Virus record (IMG/VR): IMGVR_UViG_3300010379_000014
Coordinates: 1-42,519 of that record
Strand: one strand, 5' to 3'
Source: a virus
DNA length: 42,519 nt
Under the pieces are notes generated by a model. The model did not search any database and was not told where the DNA came from. It was given only the letters and a program-made list of their open reading frames with translations. Shown one piece after another: positions 7,328 to 14,656 of the stretch (its first letter is position 1; each line of letters begins with the position of its first letter). Position numbers and translations under genes: made by a program.

Positions 7328-8329
7328 TTGACCAACCTAAACGGGGTCTTCATCATACCAACTGGATTGGGTTGTTCTTTGGGCGGCGATGCAGCATTCA
7401 ACCCCGGAGTTAAGCTGCTTGCCGCTTGTTCGAAGAACTTAATCGTCAACCCTAACGCAGTCAACGCAAGCGACATCAACGAGCTTCCCAACAATGCTTT
7501 GTACGTAGAGGGCTCGACCATCGACCGCTTCTTGGAAGGCAAGCTCAGTCTTCGCGAAGTCAAGACACACAATCGCATTCTGATGGCAGTCAATTCACCC
7601 GAAGCCGCAGTCAACACCAACTCCATGAACGCGGGAATTTGGGGACTGGGAGCGGAGATACAGACAGTGGCTCTCGATACCCCCTTGGTGATGAGAGCTA
7701 CGTTGAATGCAGACGGAACAGCAGGTGGAACCTGTTCCGGCGTCGATGAACTTGTTGAACAACTCTCAGAATATAGCTACGACGCACTCGCCTTGCACAC
7801 CCCGATTGAGTGTGACATGGATGTGGCGACCAACTACTGGGTCAATGGCGGGGTGAACCCATGGGGCGGTGTGGAAGCCAGGGTGAGCCGGTTGATAGCC
7901 GAGCGAATAAACAAACCCGTGGCTCACGCTCCGATTGACCCTGTGGCCGAAGATGCAGCATACGCCAACTTCGTAGTTAAACGTTCTATGGCTCCTGAGA
8001 TTATCTCCAACACATTTCTCTTCTGCGTGCTCAAAGGTCTTCACCGTTCTCCTCGTCTTGAATTCATCCCTCGACCCTCTCTCGAAGGACTTGTAACCCT
8101 CTCGGATATCGACTTTATGGTCTCGCCTCATGGGTGTTGGGGACGACCGCACGCAGCTTGCTTTAAGGCGGGAATTCCGATTATCATTGTCAAGGAAAAC
8201 CGAACCTGTTTCTCAAACGGGTTTGTCTACCCAGCGGGGGGTAACATCTTTGTCAACAACTACCTTGAGGCCGCTGGGGTGGTCATGGCGATGAGCAGCG
8301 GAGTGGATTATCGAACGGTAATCCTTTGA
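7328..8329 (+). CDS. DUF3326 family protein
   Basis: A 333-aa protein starting with TTG 7328, 7 bp after the upstream stop. The opening VFIIPTGLGCSLGGDA, then NLIVNPNAVNAS, PNNALYVEGSTIDRFL, and the late SPHGCWGRPHAACFKAGIPIIIVKEN match DUF3326 proteins known mainly from cyanobacteria, other bacteria and plants. Length is normal for the family. Biochemical function is unknown to me. It follows the 617-aa gene almost directly, so the two are probably co-transcribed. A promoter lies just after its stop. Confidence 0.7.
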   Translation: MTNLNGVFIIPTGLGCSLGGDAAFNPGVKLLAACSKNLIVNPNAVNASDINELPNNALYVEGSTIDRFLEGKLSLREVKTHNRILMAVNSPEAAVNTNSMNAGIWGLGAEIQTVALDTPLVMRATLNADGTAGGTCSGVDELVEQLSEYSYDALALHTPIECDMDVATNYWVNGGVNPWGGVEARVSRLIAERINKPVAHAPIDPVAEDAAYANFVVKRSMAPEIISNTFLFCVLKGLHRSPRLEFIPRPSLEGLVTLSDIDFMVSPHGCWGRPHAACFKAGIPIIIVKENRTCFSNGFVYPAGGNIFVNNYLEAAGVVMAMSSGVDYRTVIL

Positions 8330-8365
8330 AAATAAAGCGTTTGAAAAATTTTCCCTAAAAAAGGG

Positions 8366-8395
8366 TAGCCAAACTGGGTGAGCCTCCGGTATACT
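8366..8395 (+). promoter_or_regulatory. Phage promoter, type A
   Basis: TAGCCA (8366-8371), 18-bp spacer, TATACT (8390-8395), directly upstream of the HD hydrolase gene. The predicted transcript begins around 8402, inside or just before the first codons. Confidence 0.7.
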
Positions 8396-8399
8396 ATGA

Positions 8400-8888
8400 G
8401 TGTCTATGAGTATGCTAGAGAGCGCAATCCGAGTAGCGTCTGGTGCCCACGACGGGCAACTCGACAAACAGGGGGAGCCTTATATCCTGCATCCTCTGCG
8501 TGTAATGTTCTTCGCCGCCGAATCCTACAGGCTTAACCCCATTCCAGAATTTTCCCTCGAAGAGATTATGGTTGCAGCTATTCTGCATGACGTTCCAGAA
8601 GACACGGACGTTAAGCTGCCTCAAATCCTCGCTCTGTTTGGCGTTCGCATTCACTCCATCGTTGATGGTTTGACGAGACGCAAGGCTGAGGGCGAGTCTT
8701 ACAAGGCATACGTTTTGAGAGCCAAGAAAAACCCCGGCTCTCGATTTATCAAGCGGTTTGGCGACCTTCGCGACCACATGAACCGCATTGATGGTTTGTC
8801 AGCCAAAGAACAATCAATTCGTCGGCGATACGATGACGCTCTACTGGTCCTAGCCGACGACGATAAAATTGAAGGGAGCCAGACATGA
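8400..8888 (+). CDS. HD-domain hydrolase, (p)ppGpp hydrolase-like
   Basis: Up to 162 aa from GTG 8400; ATG 8406 or 8412 may be the true start because the promoter -10 ends at 8395. Motifs: AHDGQLDKQGEPYILHPLRV (His 31), ILHDVPED (His 63-Asp 64, Glu 67-Asp 68), and FGDLRDHMNRI (Asp 122). These are the metal-binding HD-box positions of SpoT/MESH1-type alarmone hydrolases, at about the MESH1 length. It may remove host (p)ppGpp or a related 3'-phosphorylated nucleotide. The stop overlaps the next start (ATGA). Confidence 0.7.
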   Translation: MSMSMLESAIRVASGAHDGQLDKQGEPYILHPLRVMFFAAESYRLNPIPEFSLEEIMVAAILHDVPEDTDVKLPQILALFGVRIHSIVDGLTRRKAEGESYKAYVLRAKKNPGSRFIKRFGDLRDHMNRIDGLSAKEQSIRRRYDDALLVLADDDKIEGSQT

Positions 8889-9625
8889 AATATCGTGTCT
8901 CTTTTTACCGAAAGGCTGAGGTAGTGGCTGGTCGTGCGCCCCGGTACATGGTCGATTTTGAGGCCGACACACTGGAGCAAGCGAAAACTCATTTCGAACG
9001 GCAACCTGATGTGGTTGTTCGGAGTGTGTACAAGGCTCCTGACAAACCCATTCGTAAGAAACCGAGCTATGTGTTCGAAACTGCCGCCGACCGCAACAAG
9101 TGGTACAGCAGCCACAAGACAGCACAGAAGGAACGGCTCTGTCACAAGTGCAAGAAGAACGAGGTCGAACGCTACAAGCGACTCTGCACCAAGTGCGAAG
9201 CCCTTCGCGAAAGTGCGGCCAAGAAAACGTGTGTGGAGTGTGCGGCTACAATCCCGGCGTCTTCTCGCCGTCGCTATTGCGATGCCTGTGCAACGAAGCG
9301 CAAGGAGTCTCAGGAGAAGTTCCACCGCGAGAAGAGGGCGAAGCAGCACACCATTGACCGTATCGAGGAACAGGTTGCTTGGGCGAAGTCAAAGCTGCCG
9401 ACCACGGTGACTGAGTTCTGCAAGCTGTCGTCCCGGTATCAAGGTCTTCGCACCCCGCATGTGAGTGATGGTGGCATTCGCTGCCGTGCTTGCTTGCTCA
9501 AGTTCATCGAAATTCAAACCATCTATCTGGAGAATCTCAAGGCTGAGAACGTCATGACAACTCTCCCGGTAAATGAATTTCTCACGGAGGAATTACGTGC
9601 CCACGCTGCAAGCAACGCAAACTAG
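8885..9625 (+). CDS. Zinc-ribbon protein, 246 aa
   Basis: Two Cys4 units are visible: CHKCKKNEVERYKRLCTKC (residues ~86-104) and CVECAATIPASSRRRYCDAC (~116-135). A third pair CRAC lies near 201, with a long basic helix between. The N-terminal 50 residues look like a small alpha/beta domain. This build suggests nucleic-acid binding, but no catalytic motif is seen. Starts in an ATGA overlap with the HD hydrolase gene. Confidence 0.6.
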   Translation: MKYRVSFYRKAEVVAGRAPRYMVDFEADTLEQAKTHFERQPDVVVRSVYKAPDKPIRKKPSYVFETAADRNKWYSSHKTAQKERLCHKCKKNEVERYKRLCTKCEALRESAAKKTCVECAATIPASSRRRYCDACATKRKESQEKFHREKRAKQHTIDRIEEQVAWAKSKLPTTVTEFCKLSSRYQGLRTPHVSDGGIRCRACLLKFIEIQTIYLENLKAENVMTTLPVNEFLTEELRAHAASNAN

Positions 9626-10043
9626 GAATCAGTTCAAAGTCGGCGACCCGGTTCTCTACGAATTCAGGGAAATGAAAGTAGAGAGGCTTGATGAAGACGG
9701 GTTTGTAGTGTCCGTTCGCGATGATTACTTTAGCATCGGGTGCGGTCGTCAGGGTAATGTGTTTCCTATGTCGGAAGAGGGGCAGAAGATTGCTTTCTTC
9801 TTCAAGAAGCACGAAGACTACCTTCACCTGATTGATGGCGTTGGTGGCGGGATTTTCAACTGGCCGAGTGTTGCAGGGTATCTTGAAAATTTGTTTGACC
9901 TAGCCATGTTCGCTCTGTACAAAGGGGAGTCGGTTGATAGCGTGATGGCGAAGGCTAACGGTTTCGTCTCTTTGGCTGTGGACTACCACGACCGTGCCAA
10001 GGCTTTCTGTGTGGATGGAGTGTACGTAATCGGGAGGTGGTAA
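9597..10043 (+). CDS. Hypothetical protein, 148 aa
   Basis: GTG 9597 is chosen because GGAGG (9586-9590) is ideally spaced; an ATG at 9573 lies upstream of that site. The N-terminal FKVGDPVLYEFREMKVERLDE resembles a small beta-barrel (KOW/SH3-like). The C-terminal half is helical. Function unknown. The stop overlaps the next start (TAATG). Confidence 0.55.
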   Translation: MPTLQATQTRNQFKVGDPVLYEFREMKVERLDEDGFVVSVRDDYFSIGCGRQGNVFPMSEEGQKIAFFFKKHEDYLHLIDGVGGGIFNWPSVAGYLENLFDLAMFALYKGESVDSVMAKANGFVSLAVDYHDRAKAFCVDGVYVIGRW

Positions 10044-10282
10044 TGGCTTGTGCTTGTGGTAGCAATCGCACCTTACTATCGGTCTCTGGCAAGACCAGTG
10101 ACATGTGTTCCGCAACTTATGGGAACGCGGCGGCGTCGGAAAGTGATTACGTCCCCTCCGGTTTGAACATCGGCGGCGGGGACTATCTTGAATTCAAGAT
10201 GTGTCTGGACTGTGGGCGGGTACAGGGTAAGGTTCAATATCCCATTTCCGAAGACGCAGTGCTGGAGGCTCTCAATGGCTGA
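10043..10282 (+). CDS. Small zinc-binding protein, 79 aa
   Basis: Starts at ATG 10043 behind GGGAGG. CACGS at the N-terminus and CLDCGRVQG near residue 52 form a likely split Cys4 zinc ribbon. Probably nucleic-acid or protein binding; no catalytic residues. Confidence 0.5.
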   Translation: MACACGSNRTLLSVSGKTSDMCSATYGNAAASESDYVPSGLNIGGGDYLEFKMCLDCGRVQGKVQYPISEDAVLEALNG

Positions 10283-10658
10283 CGCATACGTTTGTTTGGT
10301 TCAGACCGGCGACATGACCGGCCTGATGATGACAAAAACACCCGAGGGTCCGTACAACATTCAAGGCTTCGAGTCTTTGGGTGATGGGCTCCGCTACTTT
10401 GAGGATGCCTACAACCGGGCTCACGGTCGCAGCTATGAGGCGTCCATGTCGGCTTGCATTAACGCCATTTCGTTCCGCCCATCCATCCTCAGGCTGTCCA
10501 TCGACACCATCAAAGAACATCTGGCCGAGGGAACGGGCGTCATCACCGTTCGTAACGTATCCGGTTCCATGTCCTTGCTGCCACTGGTGGACGCCGAGCA
10601 GCTTTGGGAATCGGGAGAGAAGCCGAAACTGATTTCGGATGAAGTGGCGGTGAACTAA
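10275..10658 (+). CDS. Hypothetical protein, 127 aa
   Basis: ATG 10275 lies inside the end of the previous gene, downstream of GGAGG. Alternating beta and helical segments; no recognisable motif. The stop overlaps the next start (TAATG), continuing the coupled operon. Confidence 0.5.
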   Translation: MADAYVCLVQTGDMTGLMMTKTPEGPYNIQGFESLGDGLRYFEDAYNRAHGRSYEASMSACINAISFRPSILRLSIDTIKEHLAEGTGVITVRNVSGSMSLLPLVDAEQLWESGEKPKLISDEVAVN

Positions 10659-10843
10659 TGGAAGCCGCCCTGTCTCCGATACCGATTGACCACACCTTTG
10701 TGACGGTGAGCCGGAGCTACGAGACCATCACAACGTGGACTCTGTTCAACCACCGGGTTCTTCACCACACTGAGGAAGTATTGGTCTGCACCAAGTGTGG
10801 GAAGGTCGTCAACCCGTGGGAAAAAGAGGACGACAATGGTTAA
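10658..10843 (+). CDS. Half zinc-ribbon protein, 61 aa
   Basis: Contains LVCTKCGKVVNPWE near the C-terminus (one CxxC knuckle) and a His-rich stretch (FNHRVLHHTEE) before it, so a mixed Cys/His site is possible. Overlaps both neighbours. Confidence 0.5.
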   Translation: MEAALSPIPIDHTFVTVSRSYETITTWTLFNHRVLHHTEEVLVCTKCGKVVNPWEKEDDNG

Positions 10844-11027
10844 GTTGGGGCTCATACTCGCACTTTTCCTCTTTGCATCCTGTCCGCCACACGCACTCTG
10901 CCCGGAACATGGAGTCAACGCTGCCGCGACAGGAAACAGACGGGTTGCTGACCGGCAAACCTACTGCGAGTATGAACACCCGCTACCCACCGGGGGGATG
11001 CACAAGTTTTGGGAGGGGTGTAACTGA
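10836..11027 (+). CDS. Small lipoprotein, 63 aa
   Basis: ATG 10836 follows AAAGAGGA. A hydrophobic signal ends in LFASC (Cys 16), a lipobox-like site. The mature part has four further cysteines (CPEH, YCEYEH, EGCN), fitting a disulfide-bonded periplasmic mini-protein. No family recognised. Confidence 0.5.
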   Translation: MVKLGLILALFLFASCPPHALCPEHGVNAAATGNRRVADRQTYCEYEHPLPTGGMHKFWEGCN

Positions 11028-11028
11028 A

Positions 11029-11157
11029 ATGACGACGCCGGATTTGAGCATTTGGGAGATTGAAAAAGCTGCGGTGGTTGTGGTGGTGCCATCACTGGTA
11101 TCTATGGGTGGGGTCTCTCGCTTTGGCCTTCATTATCGTGGCTTTAAGCGGTCGTAA
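11029..11157 (+). CDS. Small ORF of uncertain frame, ~42 aa
   Basis: Two overlapping frames compete. The ATG 11029 frame gives 42 aa with a Val-rich stretch. A TTG at 11060 gives a 34-aa peptide ending at 11164 that looks more natural: basic and Trp-rich N-terminus, one hydrophobic span (LALAFIIVAL), then GRKR. Only one is likely real and I favour the second. Neither has an ideal ribosome site. Confidence 0.3.
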   Translation: MTTPDLSIWEIEKAAVVVVVPSLVSMGGVSRFGLHYRGFKRS

Positions 11158-11182
11158 AAGGTAGAAAAAATCACGAAAATTG

Positions 11183-11212
11183 TGTCTAAAACCCCTGTCA
11201 GGCTGGTATACT
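11183..11212 (+). promoter_or_regulatory. Phage promoter for ligase N-terminal fragment
   Basis: TGTCTA (11183-11188), 18-bp spacer, TATACT (11207-11212). The ATG of the ligase fragment is at 11219, exactly 6 nt after the -10, so the mRNA should be leaderless. Confidence 0.65.
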
Positions 11213-11218
11213 GTCTAT

Positions 11219-11539
11219 ATGGGAACCGATAATCCGCAACTTGAAGCCAAAGTCCGTGACCTGAACGAGCAGCTTGAAAAGGCTCGTAAAGCCTACTACG
11301 TAGACGCCACCCCCATCATGACCGACGCCGCCTTTGATGTACTCGAAGGCCGTCTCCGGGGACTCATTCAGACCAGCCCATGGCTTGCCTATTTGGCGAC
11401 TTCCCTTTCTACCGTGGGCAGTGACGCGACCGGCAAAGACCGCATCAAGCACATCCGCCCGATGCTCTCGATTGAGAACCAGTACAAGAAGGAAGACGTG
11501 GTGGCGTTTTTTCTTGAACTTCAACCAAAGAAAGGCTGA
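11219..11539 (+). CDS. ligA: NAD+-dependent DNA ligase, N-terminal fragment (domain Ia)
   Basis: A 106-aa protein. EARKAYYVDATPIMTDAAFDVLEGRL corresponds to LigA domain Ia, which binds the NMN half of NAD+, and HIRPMLSIENQYKKEDVVAFF aligns with the E. coli LigA stretch just before the adenylation domain. The frame then ends (LQPKKG stop). The rest of the enzyme is in separate frames at 12814 and 14657. If active, this piece must associate with the others in trans to supply NAD+ recognition. Confidence 0.75.
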   Translation: MGTDNPQLEAKVRDLNEQLEKARKAYYVDATPIMTDAAFDVLEGRLRGLIQTSPWLAYLATSLSTVGSDATGKDRIKHIRPMLSIENQYKKEDVVAFFLELQPKKG

Positions 11540-11641
11540 ATGATGAAAGCACTCGCGTTCTTTCTCTTGTCTTTAACCTTGGGGGGTCTTCTTGAAATTC
11601 GTGCGGGAATCAACTACCGTATAAATACGAGAGGTAATTGA
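11540..11641 (+). CDS. 33-aa membrane or secreted peptide
   Basis: ATG 11540 abuts the ligase fragment stop, behind AAAGG. Hydrophobic core (LAFFLLSLTLGGLL) then a short polar tail. Support is the junction and the composition. Confidence 0.4.
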   Translation: MMKALAFFLLSLTLGGLLEIRAGINYRINTRGN

Positions 11642-11642
11642 G

Positions 11643-12008
11643 ATGGAATACAGAAAAGACGCATGGAAAAAGCCGAAACTCCTGAGCAGCTGGGAAGTTG
11701 AAGGGGTGCGCTCTAATCCGCATCATGTTGTTCAATATGGCGACGTTCCATCGGTAACTACTGCCAAGCGCCGGTCTATTTGCAGGGCTTGCGGTCAGTC
11801 GATAATCAAGGGCGAACAGCGGCTTTCTTTCTTTTGGGATTTCACGGGGTGCGGTTCGTGGACAGCCCAAGAGGTACATATTCACACTCATGATTGCACC
11901 CATGTTCTCGACGAGGAGAAACCATGCTTGAACTCGGCGAACGATATTTCGCTGATTGCAAAACTTGAACAGGTTTGCGGGATTACTTCAAACCCACCTG
12001 AGAAGTGA
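11643..12008 (+). CDS. PARP-type zinc-finger-like protein, 121 aa
   Basis: ATG 11643 follows GAGAGG. The segment CRACGQSIIKGEQRLSFFWD, then WTAQEVHIHTHDC, has the C-x2-C...H-x-C spacing and GxxR turn of PARP-like zinc fingers, which bind DNA ends or nicks in known families; here that role is only inferred. The last 26 bp overlap the end of the antisense GIY-YIG gene, so the C-terminus may have been altered by that insertion. Confidence 0.5.
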   Translation: MEYRKDAWKKPKLLSSWEVEGVRSNPHHVVQYGDVPSVTTAKRRSICRACGQSIIKGEQRLSFFWDFTGCGSWTAQEVHIHTHDCTHVLDEEKPCLNSANDISLIAKLEQVCGITSNPPEK

Positions 12009-12762
12009 TGCGGCCACAGACAAACCCGGCTGGCACTATGGCATCGGGTGAGAGTCGTTTACTAACCTGCCCGTTGTTGTACCATTTTTTGCCAATGCAA
12101 GAAACCCTCAAACGAGCCTTCGCCTGTTCCGACACACCACGTTCCTTCGCCTTAGCAGACTGGAGCATTCGACTTTCTTCTGTGTGGTGCCATCCAGTCC
12201 TGACATTACCTTGTTCGCACCGCAGTTTTTGGGCTTTGGAAATGTTTGTCCGCCCCACTGAGGACATGGGTTTATGCTTCAATCCTGTGTGAGCCGCCGA
12301 CAACTTCGCTTTAACCTCAGCCGACCGGGTTTCTCCTTTTCGCCTACGATTAGACTCGGCGATTTTCTCTTTCGATTCCTCGGTGTGCCGGAAGGTTTTC
12401 ATTCGCTCTCTGAGAATGGTTATTGCACGAGCAGATGGTTTCCGCCCAGTCATGGGAGCGAGGGGGCTGAGAGCCATGTTGTACCCGAGGTTCAAAGTAT
12501 TAAGTTTGTTGATGTACTCTTGTTCCTTGTTGCGGAGGGTGATTTCGGGGGTACTTGAAGGCAGGGTTTCAAGGATTTCGAATGCAAACGCAGCCTGACC
12601 GTATTTGTTCCAAGACGCTTGTAAATGCAGGTTGCTATGTTTTCCTTTAATGAGGTCATTTTTATGTTTTGGAAATCTCTTCTGAGTCCAGAGGGAACTC
12701 CCGATGTACAGCTTCCCGTTTACTAGGTTTCGTATCTGGTAGATGGAAATAAGTTTCAACAT
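11983..12762 (-). CDS. GIY-YIG homing endonuclease with NUMOD3-like repeats
   Basis: A 259-aa protein on the minus strand (ATG at 12762). Residues 6-23 (SIYQIRNLVNGKLYIGSS) form the GIY-YIG core. RHTEESKEKIAESNRRR and later HTEESR/SEQAKARL units are the small DNA-binding repeats (NUMOD3 type) found behind this nuclease domain. It lies antisense in the gap between ligase fragments one and two. Its start region overlaps the promoter of the middle ligase fragment on the opposite strand. Probable free-standing mobile endonuclease. Confidence 0.8.
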   Translation of the reverse strand: MLKLISIYQIRNLVNGKLYIGSSLWTQKRFPKHKNDLIKGKHSNLHLQASWNKYGQAAFAFEILETLPSSTPEITLRNKEQEYINKLNTLNLGYNMALSPLAPMTGRKPSARAITILRERMKTFRHTEESKEKIAESNRRRKGETRSAEVKAKLSAAHTGLKHKPMSSVGRTNISKAQKLRCEQGNVRTGWHHTEESRMLQSAKAKERGVSEQAKARLRVSCIGKKWYNNGQVSKRLSPDAIVPAGFVCGRITSQVGLK

Positions 12763-12765
12763 TTG

Positions 12766-12795
12766 TAGCCAAACCTTCTGTATACTTGGTATACT
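12766..12795 (+). promoter_or_regulatory. Phage promoter for ligase middle fragment
   Basis: TAGCCA (12766-12771), 18-bp spacer, TATACT (12790-12795). A direct repeat GTATACTTG (12780, 12789) gives a second -10-like copy. A separate promoter here arg­ues that the middle ligase fragment is an independent gene, not an exon. Confidence 0.65.
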
Positions 12796-12813
12796 TGAAA
12801 TAGGAGAATCAAG

Positions 12814-13731
12814 ATGGGGTCACCAGTGAGTTCCTCTACAATGAATCCTGTAGTCTGTTTATTTGAGGCCAAGCAGGATGGGATTTCGGCGGAGCTAGTT
12901 TATATAGACGGGCGGTTGAAACAGGCTGTCACTCGCGGTACAGGCACCGAGGGTGAGGACATGACCGCTCAGGTCAAAGCCCTTCGAAGCGTCCCTCAGT
13001 TTTTGGTTCATGCCCCCCTGCTTGACATGGCTTCAGAGATTCGTGTTCGCGGGGAACTGGTTATGCGCGACGGTGAACTCGACCGCATCAACGCTGAAGC
13101 CACCGCGAAGGGCTTGAAGACTTATGCCAGCACGAGAAATCTCACTGCGGGTACCATGAAACAAAAAGACCTATCGGTGGTTGCCAGCCGGGAGATTATT
13201 CTGATGCCGTGGGATATGTACTCCCCAACTGAGGACAGCAACCTACCAGACTCTGCCTACGACCGGATGAGGCTTTTGGAGTCCGTGGGATTTTCTGAGT
13301 ACAAAGGGGTCAAGGTGGATAAGGCGTCTGAGGTCATTCCAGCGATTGACACTATCCTCGCTCTCAATGCCAAGTCCAACATCCGGGCAGACGGCGTAGT
13401 TATCAAGGTGGACAGTCACAAGCTTCGCAAGGAACTCGGCGTGGCGTCGAAGTTCACCAACTGGATGACTTGCTTCAAGCCGCAGTCGTCAAAATCCACC
13501 ACGCACTTACGTGAAGTCGTGTGGCAGGTCGGTCGGTCGGGGAATGTCACCCCTGTTGGGATTGTGGACCCTGTTGTATTAGCTGGGGCGACGGTCACTC
13601 GCGTTACATTGAACAATGAGACGTGGATTGAGACTATGGGATTGCGTTTGGGTTGTACTGTGGAGATTTGCCGGAGCGGGGAGGTAATTCCGTTAATAAC
13701 AAAAGTTTACCCCGAGCCCGACGAACTATGA
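12814..13731 (+). CDS. ligA: NAD+-dependent DNA ligase, adenylation and OB-fold fragment
   Basis: A 305-aa protein from ATG 12814 behind TAGGAG; ATG 12841 is an alternative. FEAKQDG (Lys 20) is nucleotidyltransferase motif I, the residue that carries AMP. RVRGELVM, ADGVVIKVDS and CFKPQ match motifs III, IV and V. WQVGRSGNVTPVG to CRSGEVIPLI is the OB fold. The first ~11 residues have no LigA counterpart. The stop falls exactly between the OB fold and the zinc finger. The last 98 bp overlap the antisense endonuclease gene. Confidence 0.8.
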   Translation: MGSPVSSSTMNPVVCLFEAKQDGISAELVYIDGRLKQAVTRGTGTEGEDMTAQVKALRSVPQFLVHAPLLDMASEIRVRGELVMRDGELDRINAEATAKGLKTYASTRNLTAGTMKQKDLSVVASREIILMPWDMYSPTEDSNLPDSAYDRMRLLESVGFSEYKGVKVDKASEVIPAIDTILALNAKSNIRADGVVIKVDSHKLRKELGVASKFTNWMTCFKPQSSKSTTHLREVVWQVGRSGNVTPVGIVDPVVLAGATVTRVTLNNETWIETMGLRLGCTVEICRSGEVIPLITKVYPEPDEL

Positions 13732-14605
13732 AGTTCATTTGGTACCCCGCTGCTCGACAGGCATGGTACTTAGCCAGATTTCTGGTCTTCTCCAGTGTGA
13801 ACGTATAGGTGCTTTTAACCTCGATAATCCACCTGAGCCGAGGGACAAAGAAGTCAGGGATGTATTTGGAGGGGTTACCATTCTCATTCGTGTAGGTGAA
13901 TGAGGGGAACTTGGAAAGCGAGAAATCAAAGTCAGATTCTTGTAACCCTGTACGAAGAAGTTCATCCAGTATGTATGGCTCGTACCCTGACAGAAACACA
14001 GTTTCACCGGAGGGTAATTGAAACTCTCGACGTTGAAGTCCATGTTTGAGCGCCTTGTAAGCGATGCCCCGGTTTTGCATGGGGTGGGGGGCTCCATACT
14101 TAACCAAGTTCGTCTGTCGTGCCTTGCTCTGCAACGCTGGACTCTTTGTTGGATTGGTTACTCCAAAGTTCTTCTTACAAGTGTTGACTTTCTTCTGTTT
14201 TATTTCCTGATTGCCAGAAGGGTTCTCCACGCCATAGCGTTTAAGGTTGGTGGTTTTAATCCTCGCTTTAACAGAGTTAACAGAGAAGGGGTTGGCAACC
14301 CCGTAACGTCCAATCACGGTACCGACAGCCTTAGTTCGTGTCTCAGGGTTCTCAAAAGGGGTTGCGTACCCAGTTTTCTCTAGGCTCTTCTTCTGAAGAC
14401 TTTGTTGGTATTCAGGGTTTTTCATTAACAGGTTTTGCGGTCTCCTTGCAAGCACTATTGGGCATCGAGAAGAGTGGGATTCACAACACAAATTCCCACT
14501 CTTCATTTGAAACTTGGCACTTTGCCCACAACCATAACCACACAAACCTACACCCTCATACGGTACTGGTTTACTAACTTTCCAGCTTCTACCCTTGGTT
14601 GGCAT
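13634..14605 (-). CDS. PD-(D/E)XK-like homing endonuclease with YGV-NP repeats
   Basis: A 323-aa protein on the minus strand, with an N-terminal Cys cluster (LCGYGCGQ...CCESH). About five copies of a ~30-residue unit with core RYGVANP, RYGVENP, NFGVTNP and KYGAPHP follow, a pattern of modular DNA-binding segments in phage mobile endonucleases. The C-terminal YIPDFFVPRLRWIIEVKS fits the PD...(D/E)xK nuclease motif (Vsr/EDxHD-like relatives are known among phage homing enzymes). It occupies the second ligase gap, and its 3' end covers the end of the middle ligase fragment. Confidence 0.7.
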   Translation of the reverse strand: MPTKGRSWKVSKPVPYEGVGLCGYGCGQSAKFQMKSGNLCCESHSSRCPIVLARRPQNLLMKNPEYQQSLQKKSLEKTGYATPFENPETRTKAVGTVIGRYGVANPFSVNSVKARIKTTNLKRYGVENPSGNQEIKQKKVNTCKKNFGVTNPTKSPALQSKARQTNLVKYGAPHPMQNRGIAYKALKHGLQRREFQLPSGETVFLSGYEPYILDELLRTGLQESDFDFSLSKFPSFTYTNENGNPSKYIPDFFVPRLRWIIEVKSTYTFTLEKTRNLAKYHACRAAGYQMNFIVRRARGKLLLLTELPPRSGKSPQYNPNAIP

Positions 14606-14656
14606 AAAACGTCTCCTTACCCAAGGATTTGAAAGTTGAGTTTTTAAGGATTACCG

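Noticed and set aside
12780-12797. Two alternative -10 boxes as a regulatory switch
   Set aside because: The first TATACT copy is only 9 bp from the -35-like element, so it is probably a chance duplication.
11540-14656. Group I introns or inteins interrupting the ligase gene
   Set aside because: Pieces two and three begin with their own ribosome sites, piece two also has a promoter, the endonucleases are antisense, and no in-frame intein or catalytic intron core was seen.
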